DNA of 64,000 nt from Geomicrobium halophilum (GTDB taxonomy: Bacteria; Bacillota; Bacilli; Bacillales; Marinococcaceae): positions 96,511 through 160,510 of the forward strand of contig NZ_JACHHJ010000005.1 of assembly GCF_014207655.1 (NCBI RefSeq), in the 5' to 3' direction. Below the pieces are notes generated by a model. It did no database searches, was not told the origin of the DNA, and worked only from the letters and a program-made list of their open reading frames with translations. Positions 1 to 7,874 of the stretch are shown here, in pieces. Each line of letters opens with the position of its first letter. Within the stretch, counting starts at the first letter, position 1. The position numbers were made by a program, and so were the translations under genes.

Positions 1-56
1 TATTTTCCTGAAAAATCGATCTTATCCACAGTTGGACACTGGGCCACCACCTAACG

Positions 57-101
57 AAAAACGAGTATGGGGTATGCGGGAAGCCCCTCATGCTCGTTTT
101 T
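57..101. terminator. Strong hairpin terminator at window start
   Basis: An AAAAACGAG arm with adjoining GGGG pairs with CCCC and a CTCGTTTTT arm around a short loop. The hairpin is nearly symmetrical, so it could stop transcripts from either side. It is followed directly by TTAAACGGCCACC, a 13-mer that recurs at 37616 behind another large palindrome. Confidence 0.6.
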
Positions 102-369
102 AAACGGCCACCAGTTATTTTACCTAAAAGCGTTGTTACAGCCCCCCATCCTGGAAATGATCTCGTCTATCGGTTCAGAGAAATCTGTTCTGGCATCTCT
201 TCTTCTGATTCAGTACTGAAGTCCTCTAGAGAGACGCACCATTTCTCTAAGCGCCCCCCTATCCCGATTTCTAAGGCTGAAGGGTCAAAAGCAAGGTCGC
301 TCACAACTTTTTGGGGGGCTTTGCAATTGTTCTTGGCGTTCAGCAACCTCGTCCAGCGCTTCCCTGTTT
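102..369. other. Non-coding stretch, possible mobile-element edge
   Basis: I find no convincing gene here. The short open frames on both strands have no recognisable family and no ribosome site. The flanking GGCCACC-type sequences at 42-52 and 104-112 resemble ends seen on some insertion sequences, so a decayed element is possible, but no transposase can be read. This is a weak inference. Confidence 0.25.
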
Positions 370-399
370 TTGAATGAATGTTTGATGAACTGTTATACT
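370..399 (+). promoter_or_regulatory. SigA-type promoter of the flavin monooxygenase gene
   Basis: TTGAAT (370-375) and TATACT (394-399) are separated by 18 bp. The -10 is preceded by TGT, giving an extended -10. The start codon follows about 40 bp downstream. Confidence 0.5.
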
Positions 400-439
400 T
401 TTCTCGGCTACTTGCTTAATGAAGAGGGGTGGATGGGGT

Positions 440-1411
440 ATGCGTTTGGGTATCTTGGATCAAATCCCGAAATCAAAAGGGAGAAGCGCAGAGGAAACTG
501 TTGCAGAGACGCTTGCCACTGTGCAATATGCCGAAAAGTTAGGGTATGAACGCTATTGGTTTGCAGAGCACCATGCGACAAAGGGGATGTTATCAAGTTC
601 TCCGGAAATGATGATGGCTGCAGCAGCAAGTCGTACGGGCTCTATTCACGTAGGCAGTGGCGGGATTTTGCTTCCTCAATATAGTGCTTATAAAGTAGCG
701 GCACAGCTGCTTCAACTTCAAGCGCTCTTTCCCGGAAGGATTGATGCAGGGGTTGGTCGTTCCCCGGGAGGTGCCGAGAGGGTTCGGTCGGCACTTGCCG
801 ATGGAAAAGAGAATCAACCCGCCGAGTATCCAGATAAACTTGAAGATCTTGCCCGCTACATCAATGGTGAGCAAGTGAAAGGAGTTCGGGCGACGCCGCG
901 AACAGAAGAAGCTCCAGCCCTTTATTCATTGGGGCTTGGGGAAAATAGCGCGGAGCTTGCTGCTAGCCTTGGCGTCGGCTACGTTTATGGCCATTTTATT
1001 AACCCGGCACGGGGGCAAGCCGCCCATGACATCTATCAACAACAATTTACCTCGGGAGTCATGCGTTCCCCCCATGCGTTAACAGCGATTTTTATTGTAT
1101 GCGGAGAGTCTGACGAGCACGCAGAAAATCTGGCCATTAGCCAAGATGTTTGGCTGTTACGAACGGAGAAAGGATTGGACAGCCGTGTCCCGAGTGTACA
1201 AGAAGCGAAATTTGCCAAACGTACGAAACAAGATCAAAAGAAAATCAAAGAGAACCGCAAGCGGATGATTATCGGCGGTCCTCATACTGCGAAAGAAGAA
1301 TTGAAGAGACTTGCAGAACGATATCAAAACGATGATTGGTTGCTCCTCACAAACATCTACGATGTTGAAGAGAAAAGACGATCATTTGAAAGGATCGCTT
1401 CTCTATTTTGA
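440..1411 (+). CDS. LLM-class flavin-dependent oxidoreductase (luciferase-like)
   Basis: A 323-residue bacterial luciferase-like monooxygenase of the MsnO8-like group. The family uses FMNH2 in a TIM barrel; its substrate here is unknown. Visible landmarks are the N-terminal MRLGILDQIPKSKG, the FAEHH motif around residue 45, the VGSGGILLP strand, and the RIDAGVGRSPGG segment typical of the family. I chose the ATG at 440 because GAGGGG lies upstream and homologues begin with this hydrophobic strand; an in-frame ATG at 419 would add seven basic/glycine residues. The gene has its own promoter and ends 9 bp inside the convergent HAD gene. It is probably a single-gene transcript. Confidence 0.85.
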   Translation: MRLGILDQIPKSKGRSAEETVAETLATVQYAEKLGYERYWFAEHHATKGMLSSSPEMMMAAAASRTGSIHVGSGGILLPQYSAYKVAAQLLQLQALFPGRIDAGVGRSPGGAERVRSALADGKENQPAEYPDKLEDLARYINGEQVKGVRATPRTEEAPALYSLGLGENSAELAASLGVGYVYGHFINPARGQAAHDIYQQQFTSGVMRSPHALTAIFIVCGESDEHAENLAISQDVWLLRTEKGLDSRVPSVQEAKFAKRTKQDQKKIKENRKRMIIGGPHTAKEELKRLAERYQNDDWLLLTNIYDVEEKRRSFERIASLF

Positions 1412-2041
1412 GGATTCTGCCCACCGTTTCATTTCAGCGGGCTGGTTAAAGGAAAACTCCGGGTGATGGTTTTCAGGGTTCACAGCTCCCCAGCCCGCAA
1501 GGGCGAAGTCTATTCCGGCAGTGTGAGCGCATTGTTCGTCATAAATCGTATCGCCAATGTAAAGTGCTTCCTCCGCTTTACTTTCGGATTTATTAAGGAA
1601 GTGGATAAGCGGCTCAGCATCAGGCTTATGTTTTCTTGTATCATCGGAACAAACATAGTGAGTGAAAAATCGCGTTAAACCAAATGGCTTAAAATCATGT
1701 TGATATTCATGCTGGGTTTTTGAAGTAACAACGCCTAGGGTCAGGCCTTTTTCCTGTAGTTTTTCAAGCAGTTCTTCGATACCTGGGAATACGCGCATGA
1801 AATGGGCATGATGTTTTATTTTCTCACTCCACCGCGCGCGTACTTCTTTCTCGGTCACTTCATCTGGAAGCTGGAGTTTCTTCACTGCTGTGTCACCTGG
1901 GATGCCAAGGATGAAAGAAAGATCCTCCCTATCGTAGTGTTGTTGCGTCACCTCCTGCAAGGCTAGTTGAAGCGATCGAATCATCGTTTCCTCCGTATCG
2001 ATGAGCGTACCATCGATATCAAAAATGATGGTTTTATACAT
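1403..2041 (-). CDS. HAD-superfamily hydrolase (phosphatase-like, PGP group)
   Basis: This 212-residue protein has the complete HAD subfamily I signature: FDIDGT at residues 7-12 (catalytic Asp pair), VTSK near residue 105 (motif II), a Lys in motif III (RKHKPDAE) and GDTIYD (motif IV). The helical cap lies between motifs I and II. The family dephosphorylates small phosphometabolites such as phosphoglycolate or PPi, and the substrate cannot be read from sequence. GGAAGG precedes the ATG. The gene converges on and overlaps the flavin oxidoreductase gene by 9 bp. Confidence 0.85.
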   Translation of the reverse strand: MYKTIIFDIDGTLIDTEETMIRSLQLALQEVTQQHYDREDLSFILGIPGDTAVKKLQLPDEVTEKEVRARWSEKIKHHAHFMRVFPGIEELLEKLQEKGLTLGVVTSKTQHEYQHDFKPFGLTRFFTHYVCSDDTRKHKPDAEPLIHFLNKSESKAEEALYIGDTIYDEQCAHTAGIDFALAGWGAVNPENHHPEFSFNQPAEMKRWAESSK

Positions 2042-2213
2042 AATTGAACTTCCTTTCCAGAACCAATGGTTAATCTAAAGGTACCATATGGCCGAGGGGT
2101 ACATGAACATTGATTTTTCGGCGGGACGGCCAAGAATTCGGCGGAAGTCGAAGAGTGGGAAAATGTTTTATGATAAAATGAATTAATATTCTGTGAAAAA
2201 GGGAGGGGAATTT

Positions 2214-2630
2214 ATGAGTCAACATATGCAAACGTTGAAACAGTTAGAGGAGAATAGCCGGGGATCACTCATTGATGTGCTAAATATTACATTCGTAGAG
2301 GCAACGGAAGACCGTCTTGTGTTGCGCATGCCTGTAGAGCCGAAAACCCATCAACCCGCTGGAATTCTGCATGGAGGCGCTTCGGTCGTACTTGCAGAAA
2401 CGGCAGCATCTACGGCGACGGCGATGAATATTGATCTTGATAAAAAGGTTCCGGTAGGTTTGGAAATCAACGCCAATCATGTTCGAAGTAAACGTGACGG
2501 GGTCGTAACCGCTACTGCAACGCCTTTACACCGAGGAAGGTCAACGATGATATGGGAAATTAAAATCAATGATGAGAACGATCAATTGGTCTGCGTGTCG
2601 CGATGTACGATGGCTGTATTAGATCGATAA
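2214..2630 (+). CDS. Hotdog-fold acyl-CoA thioesterase (PaaI/MenI-like)
   Basis: This 138-residue single-hotdog protein carries the HGG motif in AGILHGGASVVLAE (about residues 49-62) with the following Glu on the hotdog helix, as in PaaI, YdiI and MenI-type thioesterases. These hydrolyse aryl- or acyl-CoA such as DHNA-CoA. The ATG at 2214 follows GGGAGGGG at ideal spacing; an upstream in-frame start at 2193 would place that ribosome site inside the gene. It stands alone between oppositely oriented genes. The substrate is undetermined. Confidence 0.85.
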   Translation: MSQHMQTLKQLEENSRGSLIDVLNITFVEATEDRLVLRMPVEPKTHQPAGILHGGASVVLAETAASTATAMNIDLDKKVPVGLEINANHVRSKRDGVVTATATPLHRGRSTMIWEIKINDENDQLVCVSRCTMAVLDR

Positions 2631-2679
2631 CGGAGGAAAATGCCAGTTTTCCTATAACCGTTCGCTAGCGTTATAAACC

Positions 2680-2712
2680 AGCCGCATTCCGTCCGAAGAA
2701 TGCGGCTTTCCT
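2680..2712. terminator. Bidirectional terminator between thioesterase and amidase
   Basis: AGCCGCATTC (2680-2689) pairs perfectly with GAATGCGGCT (2698-2707), followed by a T-rich tract. It sits between two convergent genes and can serve both. Confidence 0.8.
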
Positions 2713-2714
2713 TG

Positions 2715-4175
2715 TTAAAAATTTGGTTTTTCCCTTAGCATTGTTGCCTGTTCAAAGGCGTAGCCGATCTCAAATAATGTCTGTTCGGAATAAGCGCGAC
2801 CAGTGATTGTAATTCCGAAAGGTCTGCCGTCCTCATGGTAACCGGAAGGAAGGGCGATGGAAGGCAAGCCAGCTTGCGCAGCTACATCCTGATTGCAGGA
2901 GCTAGGAAAAAGAATCGCATCGAGTTTTTGGTCATTGAGGACACTTCCGATGCTTTCAGGGTCGTCAAGACCAAGGTCTTGCAGTTTTGCAGTAATATAA
3001 TTGGAGTTGCTGAGGACACTCTCGACAGACGTTCTAACTTTAAGCCGATCATGGCCGTATTTATGCAGCTGAGGATAATCTTCATAGGACTTTAGAAAAT
3101 CATCAAAGGAATGAAAACCGGTAGAGGGTTCCGCTTTGGCAAAGAAATGATTTAAGGAATGTTTACACTCAAAACTGACGGTATTAGTGTCCGCCGCTTT
3201 ACGAGTGACAGCCGGAATTTTAACCGGGTCGACGAGTGTAGCTCCAAGGTCTTTTAACGTTGTGATCGCTTCTTCATACCGATGTAAATCAATTTGATCA
3301 GAAAACCCTTCGTGGGGATCCCGAAATACACCGATTCGTTTTCCTTGGACACCATTTTTGATAAGTGAATCTAAATAATTTGGTGTATGTGCAGGGCGAG
3401 CTTTTGTAGCCTCATCATTTTCGTCTATCTCCGCGATAACATTTAATATGGACGCTGCATCCGTCACTGTTCGGGTCAAAGGTCCGGCAACGTCTTGTGT
3501 ATAGGATAAGGGGATAATGCCGGTTCGGCTAACGAGGCCAAACGTAGGTTTCACCGTTACGAGCGAATTACGTGTAGCAGGGTTGAGCAGTGACCCCGAC
3601 GTTTCCGTTCCTATGCTTCCGAGGGTAAAATTAGCAGCAGTAGCTGCGGCGCTACCCGAGCTGGAGCCGCCGACTTCAAATTTTTCAGGCCCATATGGAC
3701 ATTGAACATAACCCCCTCTAGAACTATAATTCTCAGGCATATCAGTTCCGATACGGTGGGCAAGCTCTGTCATATTCGTTTTTCCAAGAATAATGGCTCC
3801 TGCTGATCGGAGCTTTTGGACGAGAAACGCATCATACTTGGAGTGCCAATCTTTAAGGGCAATGGCCCCCGCGCTTGTCGCCATTTTATCCCTGGTTTCG
3901 AGATTTTCTTTTATAAGAATCGGTATGCCGTGCAAGGCTCCTTTTCTCCCTCTCTGCTTTCGTTCTTCATCAATCGCTTCTGCAATGTATATAGCGTCAG
4001 GATTAATGTCCAGAACCCCGTTAATATAGGGGCCATCTTGGTCCCAGAGAGCGATGCGATTGAAGTAATAAAGCACGAGTTCCTTCGCTGTGAGTGTTCC
4101 ATCATCATAAGCTTGATGAATCTCTGCGATCGTCGTTTCTTCATGCCAGTAATCGGCCATTAACGTTGAAGTCAT
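2715..4175 (-). CDS. Amidase-signature family hydrolase
   Basis: A 486-residue amidase-signature enzyme. The Ser-cisSer-Lys catalytic system is visible: the Lys in ILIKENLETRD near residue 80 and the GGSSSGSAAA glycine/serine stretch with the GSIGTETSGS nucleophile segment around residues 160-190. It is full length for stand-alone amidases related to indoleacetamide hydrolase or GatA. The substrate is unknown; it is not GatA, because no gatC or gatB is nearby. Start: GGAGG lies 6 nt before the ATG at 4175; the further upstream ATG at 4226 has no ribosome site. The terminator at 2680-2712 lies just past the stop. Confidence 0.85.
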   Translation of the reverse strand: MTSTLMADYWHEETTIAEIHQAYDDGTLTAKELVLYYFNRIALWDQDGPYINGVLDINPDAIYIAEAIDEERKQRGRKGALHGIPILIKENLETRDKMATSAGAIALKDWHSKYDAFLVQKLRSAGAIILGKTNMTELAHRIGTDMPENYSSRGGYVQCPYGPEKFEVGGSSSGSAAATAANFTLGSIGTETSGSLLNPATRNSLVTVKPTFGLVSRTGIIPLSYTQDVAGPLTRTVTDAASILNVIAEIDENDEATKARPAHTPNYLDSLIKNGVQGKRIGVFRDPHEGFSDQIDLHRYEEAITTLKDLGATLVDPVKIPAVTRKAADTNTVSFECKHSLNHFFAKAEPSTGFHSFDDFLKSYEDYPQLHKYGHDRLKVRTSVESVLSNSNYITAKLQDLGLDDPESIGSVLNDQKLDAILFPSSCNQDVAAQAGLPSIALPSGYHEDGRPFGITITGRAYSEQTLFEIGYAFEQATMLREKPNF

Positions 4176-4298
4176 AAGCTTCCTCCATATCATAAAAATA
4201 AGCAGGGTAGGTATTGGATCAAACAAGTTTATGGATATTGTGCCATTTCCAAGGGTTTCCCATTCATTTAGGGAAGTTCAGTGATCGCAGTGCCTTTT

Positions 4299-4661
4299 CT
4301 AGAAATTAAGCAGAGCGATTCCTAGCGGGAGTGCCAGTCCTACAACAATGGTAAGCCCTAAAACAACCCCAAATATGATCCAGTGCACCTTACTCAAGTC
4401 GCCTTTGACCCGATGCATCAAGACAATTTCCATAAATCCCATGACAATGATTCCTGATAGAAGCTTAAACAGTCGTGCAAATGTTACAGGCATTTGTGGC
4501 AATAGCAAAATTCCTGACATAATAACAAGAAGATAAGATACACGTAACAATTGATGAAGGACTACTGCAATTTTTGCTCGCCGCTTAAAGTACAAATAGT
4601 GGACGAGTATAAAAAGCAATAATGTCGATGTGATAGAGAGTAGATGTGGCAGTGTAATCAT
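4299..4661 (-). CDS. YisL/UPF0344-family membrane protein
   Basis: A 120-residue integral membrane protein with four predicted hydrophobic segments. It resembles B. subtilis YisL (UPF0344) in length and layout: a short basic loop (FKRRAK) after TM1, then HQLLRVSYLLVIMSG and a GD-containing loop before TM4. The function of this family is unknown. GAGAGG lies 6 nt before the ATG at 4661; an upstream in-frame ATG at 4691 would put that site inside the gene. It is divergent from the ABC-importer operon. Confidence 0.7.
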   Translation of the reverse strand: MITLPHLLSITSTLLLFILVHYLYFKRRAKIAVVLHQLLRVSYLLVIMSGILLLPQMPVTFARLFKLLSGIIVMGFMEIVLMHRVKGDLSKVHWIIFGVVLGLTIVVGLALPLGIALLNF

Positions 4662-4750
4662 AGGATTCCTCTCAATGATCTTATATATCATGTCAAGTTT
4701 AACATCCTTTCTAACTCTCTGCGATTATCTTTAGGCATATAGTTGAATAG

Positions 4751-4778
4751 TTGTCATATAAAACAAATATGGTATAAT
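4751..4778 (+). promoter_or_regulatory. SigA promoter of the amino-acid ABC importer
   Basis: TTGTCA (4751-4756) and a consensus TATAAT (4773-4778) are spaced by 16 bp, about 50 bp before the lipoprotein start codon. Confidence 0.75.
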
Positions 4779-4829
4779 AATAGTTATTATTTTCATGCAA
4801 TTATTGCGATGCAGAAAAGGGGGAGAATG

Positions 4830-5738
4830 ATGAAAAAGAATTTTTGGTTATCAGGAGTGATGGGGGTGTCCCTGCTTGCGGTCGCGGCTTGTGGTGCCGA
4901 TGAAACGGAAGGTGACGCAGGTGAGGAAGATGTGAACGGCGACGATACTGGAGATGTTGAAGAAGATGCCGATGCCGGTGAAGAGGACGAAGACACAGCT
5001 GATGTGGAAAATGGCGATGAGAATGGAGCTTCCTCTGTAGCAGGGGAAACCTACACCGTCGCAACGGATAATAACTTCGTGCCTTTCGCTTTTACTGATT
5101 TAGATACGGATGAACTTACCGGCTTTGATATTGAGTTAATGACAGCGATTTCAGAGGAGGCAGGTTTTGATGTTGAGTTTGAAACGGTAGATTTTGCAGC
5201 TGCATTATCGGGGATTCAGGCTGGTACCTATGATGCAGCCATCAACGCGATGTCTATTACGGAAGAACGGAAAGAAACCGTTGATTTTTCAGACCCGTAC
5301 TACTTTGATGCAGGTATCATCGTAGCGGTTGCTGATGGGAACGATGAAATACAATCCCTTGAAGATGCTGATGAACAAGGAGCAACGGTAGGAACCCGTC
5401 AAGGTTCAACAAGTCAGGAGTATCTCGAAGATAATACCGATGATGTTAACATCGAGGCATTTCCAGAAATTACCGAAGCTTATCAAGCCGTGATTTCAGG
5501 GCATGTAGATGCTGTTCTATATGATGAGCCCAATGTGCTCTATTATACAGAGGAACAAGCACAGGGCCAGATGGTCACTGTAGGGGATACACTTTTGGCG
5601 GATGACTATGGGATCGGTATGCCGCAGGATCATGAACTATTAGAGCCGATCAATGAAGCACTGGACACGTTGAAAGAAGATGGAACTTACGATGATATTT
5701 ATGAAGAGTACTTTGGGGAGCGACCTGAAGGCACATAA
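4830..5738 (+). CDS. Polar amino-acid ABC transporter, substrate-binding lipoprotein
   Basis: A 302-residue family-3 periplasmic-type binding protein. A lipoprotein signal ends in the lipobox VAAC, with Cys21 as the lipidation site. A linker of about 45 residues made almost entirely of Asp, Glu and Gly follows, then the SBP domain (YTVATDNNFVPFAF onward). The domain includes GFDIELM and the RKETVDFSDPYY hinge typical of Gln/Arg/His/cystine binders. The acidic linker is unusual and fits a halophile or alkaliphile cell surface. AGGGGG precedes two adjacent ATGs (4827, 4830). It is the first gene of an SBP-permease-ATPase operon; a stable hairpin lies just after it. Confidence 0.88.
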   Translation: MKKNFWLSGVMGVSLLAVAACGADETEGDAGEEDVNGDDTGDVEEDADAGEEDEDTADVENGDENGASSVAGETYTVATDNNFVPFAFTDLDTDELTGFDIELMTAISEEAGFDVEFETVDFAAALSGIQAGTYDAAINAMSITEERKETVDFSDPYYFDAGIIVAVADGNDEIQSLEDADEQGATVGTRQGSTSQEYLEDNTDDVNIEAFPEITEAYQAVISGHVDAVLYDEPNVLYYTEEQAQGQMVTVGDTLLADDYGIGMPQDHELLEPINEALDTLKEDGTYDDIYEEYFGERPEGT

Positions 5739-5745
5739 ATGGACA

Positions 5746-5778
5746 GTTGCTCATGCAGCTATCGTTTGCATGAGCAAC
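5746..5778 (+). terminator. Intra-operon hairpin after the binding-protein gene
   Basis: GTTGCTCATGCA (5746-5757) pairs perfectly with TGCATGAGCAAC (5767-5778). No strong U tract follows, so partial termination or 3'-end stabilisation of the binding-protein transcript is more likely than a full stop. This would give more binding protein than permease. Confidence 0.6.
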
Positions 5779-5842
5779 TCTAAACCATCTGTTTAACTAA
5801 CGTGGCGGAGGCGTTATTAAGTCATTAGAAAAGGGGATTGAT

Positions 5843-6499
5843 ATGAATCTAAATCCTGAAGCATTTGTTGACATCATCCCTTATCTTGTCACTGGGTTAT
5901 GGTATACATTAATTATTACGCTCGTTGGTGTAGCATTGGGATGTGTGCTTGGGACCATTTTTGGGTTAATGAGGTTGTCAAAAAATGGATTCATTAAAGC
6001 CATTGCATCCATCTATGTAGAGGTTCTCAGAGGCACACCATTGCTCGCGCAAATCTTTTTTTTTCATTTTGGTATTCCTAATCTTTTAGGTTTTAACCTT
6101 GATGCATTGGTGAGTGCAATCGTTGTGATTGCAATTAATTCAGGTGCTTACATCGCGGAAATTGTGCGAGGCGGTGTACAGTCTGTGGATCAAGGTCAAA
6201 TCGAAGCAGGGCGATCCCTTGGTTTAAATTCAAGACAAACGATGCGCTATATCATTTGGCCGCAAGCATTGAAAATTATGATCCCTCCTTTCGGTAATCA
6301 ATTCATCATCAGTTTGAAAGATACTTCTTTATTGTCATCAATCGCAGTGGCTGAGCTGATGTATCAAGCGCAAACCTATTCAAGTATTACTTTTGATGCC
6401 TTTGAAGCCTATTTTATGGTCTGTTTATTTTATTTAATGATTACCATTCCGGCATCGCTGTTACTGCGTTATACAGAACGGAGGCTTGAGCGTTCATGA
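5843..6499 (+). CDS. Amino-acid ABC transporter permease (HisM/GlnP type)
   Basis: A 218-residue permease with about five membrane helices. The EAA loop is visible as [20 protein letters not shown] (about residues 114-133), the docking site for the ATPase. [14 protein letters not shown] is the signature of polar amino-acid permeases (HisMQ, GlnP, ArtQ). Only one permease gene is present, so it should act as a homodimer. The ribosome site AAGGGGAT precedes ATG 5843. The gene overlaps the ATPase gene by ATGA. Confidence 0.88.
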   Translation: MNLNPEAFVDIIPYLVTGLWYTLIITLVGVALGCVLGTIFGLMRLSKNGFIKAIASIYVEVLRGTPLLAQIFFFHFGIPNLLGFNLDALVSAIVVIAINSGAYIAEIVRGGVQSVDQGQIEAGRSLGLNSRQTMRYIIWPQALKIMIPPFGNQFIISLKDTSLLSSIAVAELMYQAQTYSSITFDAFEAYFMVCLFYLMITIPASLLLRYTERRLERS

Positions 6500-7218
6500 T
6501 TAAAGTGACTGACTTACATAAATCTTTCGGGGACAACGAAGTATTAACAGGAATTACGACAGATATTGACGCCCAAGAAGTCGTCTGTGTCATCGGACCC
6601 TCCGGTTCAGGAAAAAGTACATTTTTACGCTGTTTGAATCGCCTTGAGGATATCACTTCCGGTGAGGTCGTGATCGACGGAGTAAATATTGCTGATCCGA
6701 AAACAAACATTAATAAAGTACGCCAAGATGTTGGTATGGTTTTTCAGCATTTTAATCTATTTCCGCATAAGTCAGTGTTAGAAAATGTTACGCTCGCACC
6801 GTTAAAAGTGAAACACGAAACGAAGGAAGAAGCACGTTCGCATTCCTTAGATCTACTGGGAAAAGTTGGGCTCTCTGACAAAGCGGATGATTATCCTTCA
6901 AGTTTATCAGGTGGTCAAAAACAGCGCGTAGCCATTGCTCGCTCATTATCCATGAATCCAAAAATCATGCTTTTTGATGAACCGACGTCTGCACTTGACC
7001 CCGAGCTTGTCGGTGATGTGCTGGCTGTAATGAAAGACCTTGCCAATGAGGGCATGACAATGGTCGTCGTCACTCATGAAATGGGCTTTGCAAAAGAAGT
7101 AGGCGACCGCGTCTTCTTCATGGATGAAGGGAAAATGGTGGAAGAAGGCACACCGGAGCAAGTATTCGAACAAACAAGCCACGAACGGACGAAATCATTT
7201 TTGAGTAAAATTCTATAA
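6496..7218 (+). CDS. Amino-acid ABC transporter ATP-binding protein (GlnQ/ArtM type)
   Basis: A 240-residue ABC ATPase with Walker [10 protein letters not shown] (about residues 33-41), the Q-loop [10 protein letters not shown], signature [15 protein letters not shown], Walker [15 protein letters not shown] and the H-loop [15 protein letters not shown] and the MGFAKEV stretch are typical of polar amino-acid importers. It starts 4 bp inside the permease gene (ATGA), so it is translationally coupled. It is the last gene of the importer operon. The actual amino acid cannot be read. Confidence 0.9.
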   Translation: MIKVTDLHKSFGDNEVLTGITTDIDAQEVVCVIGPSGSGKSTFLRCLNRLEDITSGEVVIDGVNIADPKTNINKVRQDVGMVFQHFNLFPHKSVLENVTLAPLKVKHETKEEARSHSLDLLGKVGLSDKADDYPSSLSGGQKQRVAIARSLSMNPKIMLFDEPTSALDPELVGDVLAVMKDLANEGMTMVVVTHEMGFAKEVGDRVFFMDEGKMVEEGTPEQVFEQTSHERTKSFLSKIL

Positions 7219-7223
7219 GTGCG

Positions 7224-7462
7224 TGTTTAAAAAGAGCTGAGAAGTTTTAGAAAAAAAGGTTCGCTTATCGCCAAAAGGGCGAAAACTAACATTTTCTTAT
7301 GCTCTGGAGTGCAAAAAAGCCTGTCTCGAGCATCCTGCTTGACCACGAAAGCATTTACTTTTCCGAGGAGTGGAGTGCCAGCTGGCTGCTTCGTAAGCGT
7401 GACCTCGGACGAAGAAAAAGTGATGTTCTTTTTCGAGGAAACTTTCCCGGACTTTTTGAACA
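7224..7462. repeat. MITE-like non-coding element with imperfect terminal inverted repeats
   Basis: The left end (7224-7247) and the reverse complement of the right end (7439-7462) match at 17 of 24 positions, both starting TGTT and containing AAAAAG. The roughly 190 bp between them carry no gene-like frame and no ribosome site. It sits directly after the ABC operon. It may be a non-autonomous mobile element or a long structured 3' region; no other copy is seen in this window. Confidence 0.4.
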
Positions 7463-7472
7463 TCTTCCATAA

Positions 7473-7506
7473 AAAACGTCCGCATCCGATATAGGTGCGG
7501 ACGTTT
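7473..7506 (+). terminator. Rho-independent terminator downstream of the ABC importer
   Basis: AAAACGTCCGCA pairs with TGCGGACGTTTT around an 11-nt loop. It is the first strong stop after the ATPase gene, about 255 bp downstream, beyond the repeat element. Confidence 0.75.
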
Positions 7507-7578
7507 TGTTGCGGGGCGAGCTGAAATACAGGGGAGGTACACTCAAACCCGGAGCAGCTACGTCCAAATGGGATCTAC

Positions 7579-7822
7579 CCAACCTGGAACGAGAAAGTCC
7601 CAACTTGGCTCAAGACCTACCAAACTAGGGCCGAGAAGTTCCCAACCTGGCCCAGAACCTACCAAACCAGGGCCGAGAAGTTCCCAACTTGGAACGGACC
7701 TACCTCCTGGAGCGAGAAGTTCCCAACTTGGCCTAGGACCTACCAAACCTGAGGCGAGAGGTTCAAACATGAAACGGGGTCTTCTTACCCGAGGCTGGGG
7801 TTTCCCGACTGGAGCGAGAATG
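7579..7822. repeat. Array of ~12 short palindromic units with 19-23 bp period
   Basis: Units begin with a small palindrome (CCAACTTGG, CCAACCTGG or CCAAACYAGG) followed by a spacer. Two spacer types alternate, one ending GACCTAC and one reading GCCGAGAAGTTC, so the higher-order period is about 43 bp. The last two or three units are decayed. Frames through the array are repeat-driven low-complexity and are not taken as genes. A related shorter array is at 32552-32655. Confidence 0.75.
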
Positions 7823-7846
7823 CACTGAAATCCGGGCATGAGCCAC

Positions 7847-7873
7847 TGTTTTGGCCGAATTGTAGCCAAAACA
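7847..7873 (-). terminator. Hairpin after the DUF3500 gene
   Basis: TGTTTTGGC (7847-7855) pairs perfectly with GCCAAAACA (7865-7873), 2 nt past the stop codon of the minus-strand gene. It lacks a U tract, so it may protect the 3' end rather than terminate efficiently. Confidence 0.5.
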
Positions 7874-7874
7874 G

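Noticed and set aside
90-377. A 95-codon frame at the window start
   Set aside because: It starts inside a terminator stem, has no ribosome site and an atypical composition rich in Ser and Pro.
7227-7542. Several 60-80-codon frames after the ABC operon
   Set aside because: They overlap the inverted-repeat element and the terminator, lack ribosome sites and look like no known protein.
7579-7822. CRISPR array
   Set aside because: Units are short and variable, spacers alternate between two types rather than being unique, and no cas genes are near.
7558-7869. Open frames of 86 and 103 codons on both strands across the short-repeat array
   Set aside because: They are produced by the ~21-bp repeats: low-complexity Gly/Pro/Ser peptides in both directions, no ribosome site and no family.
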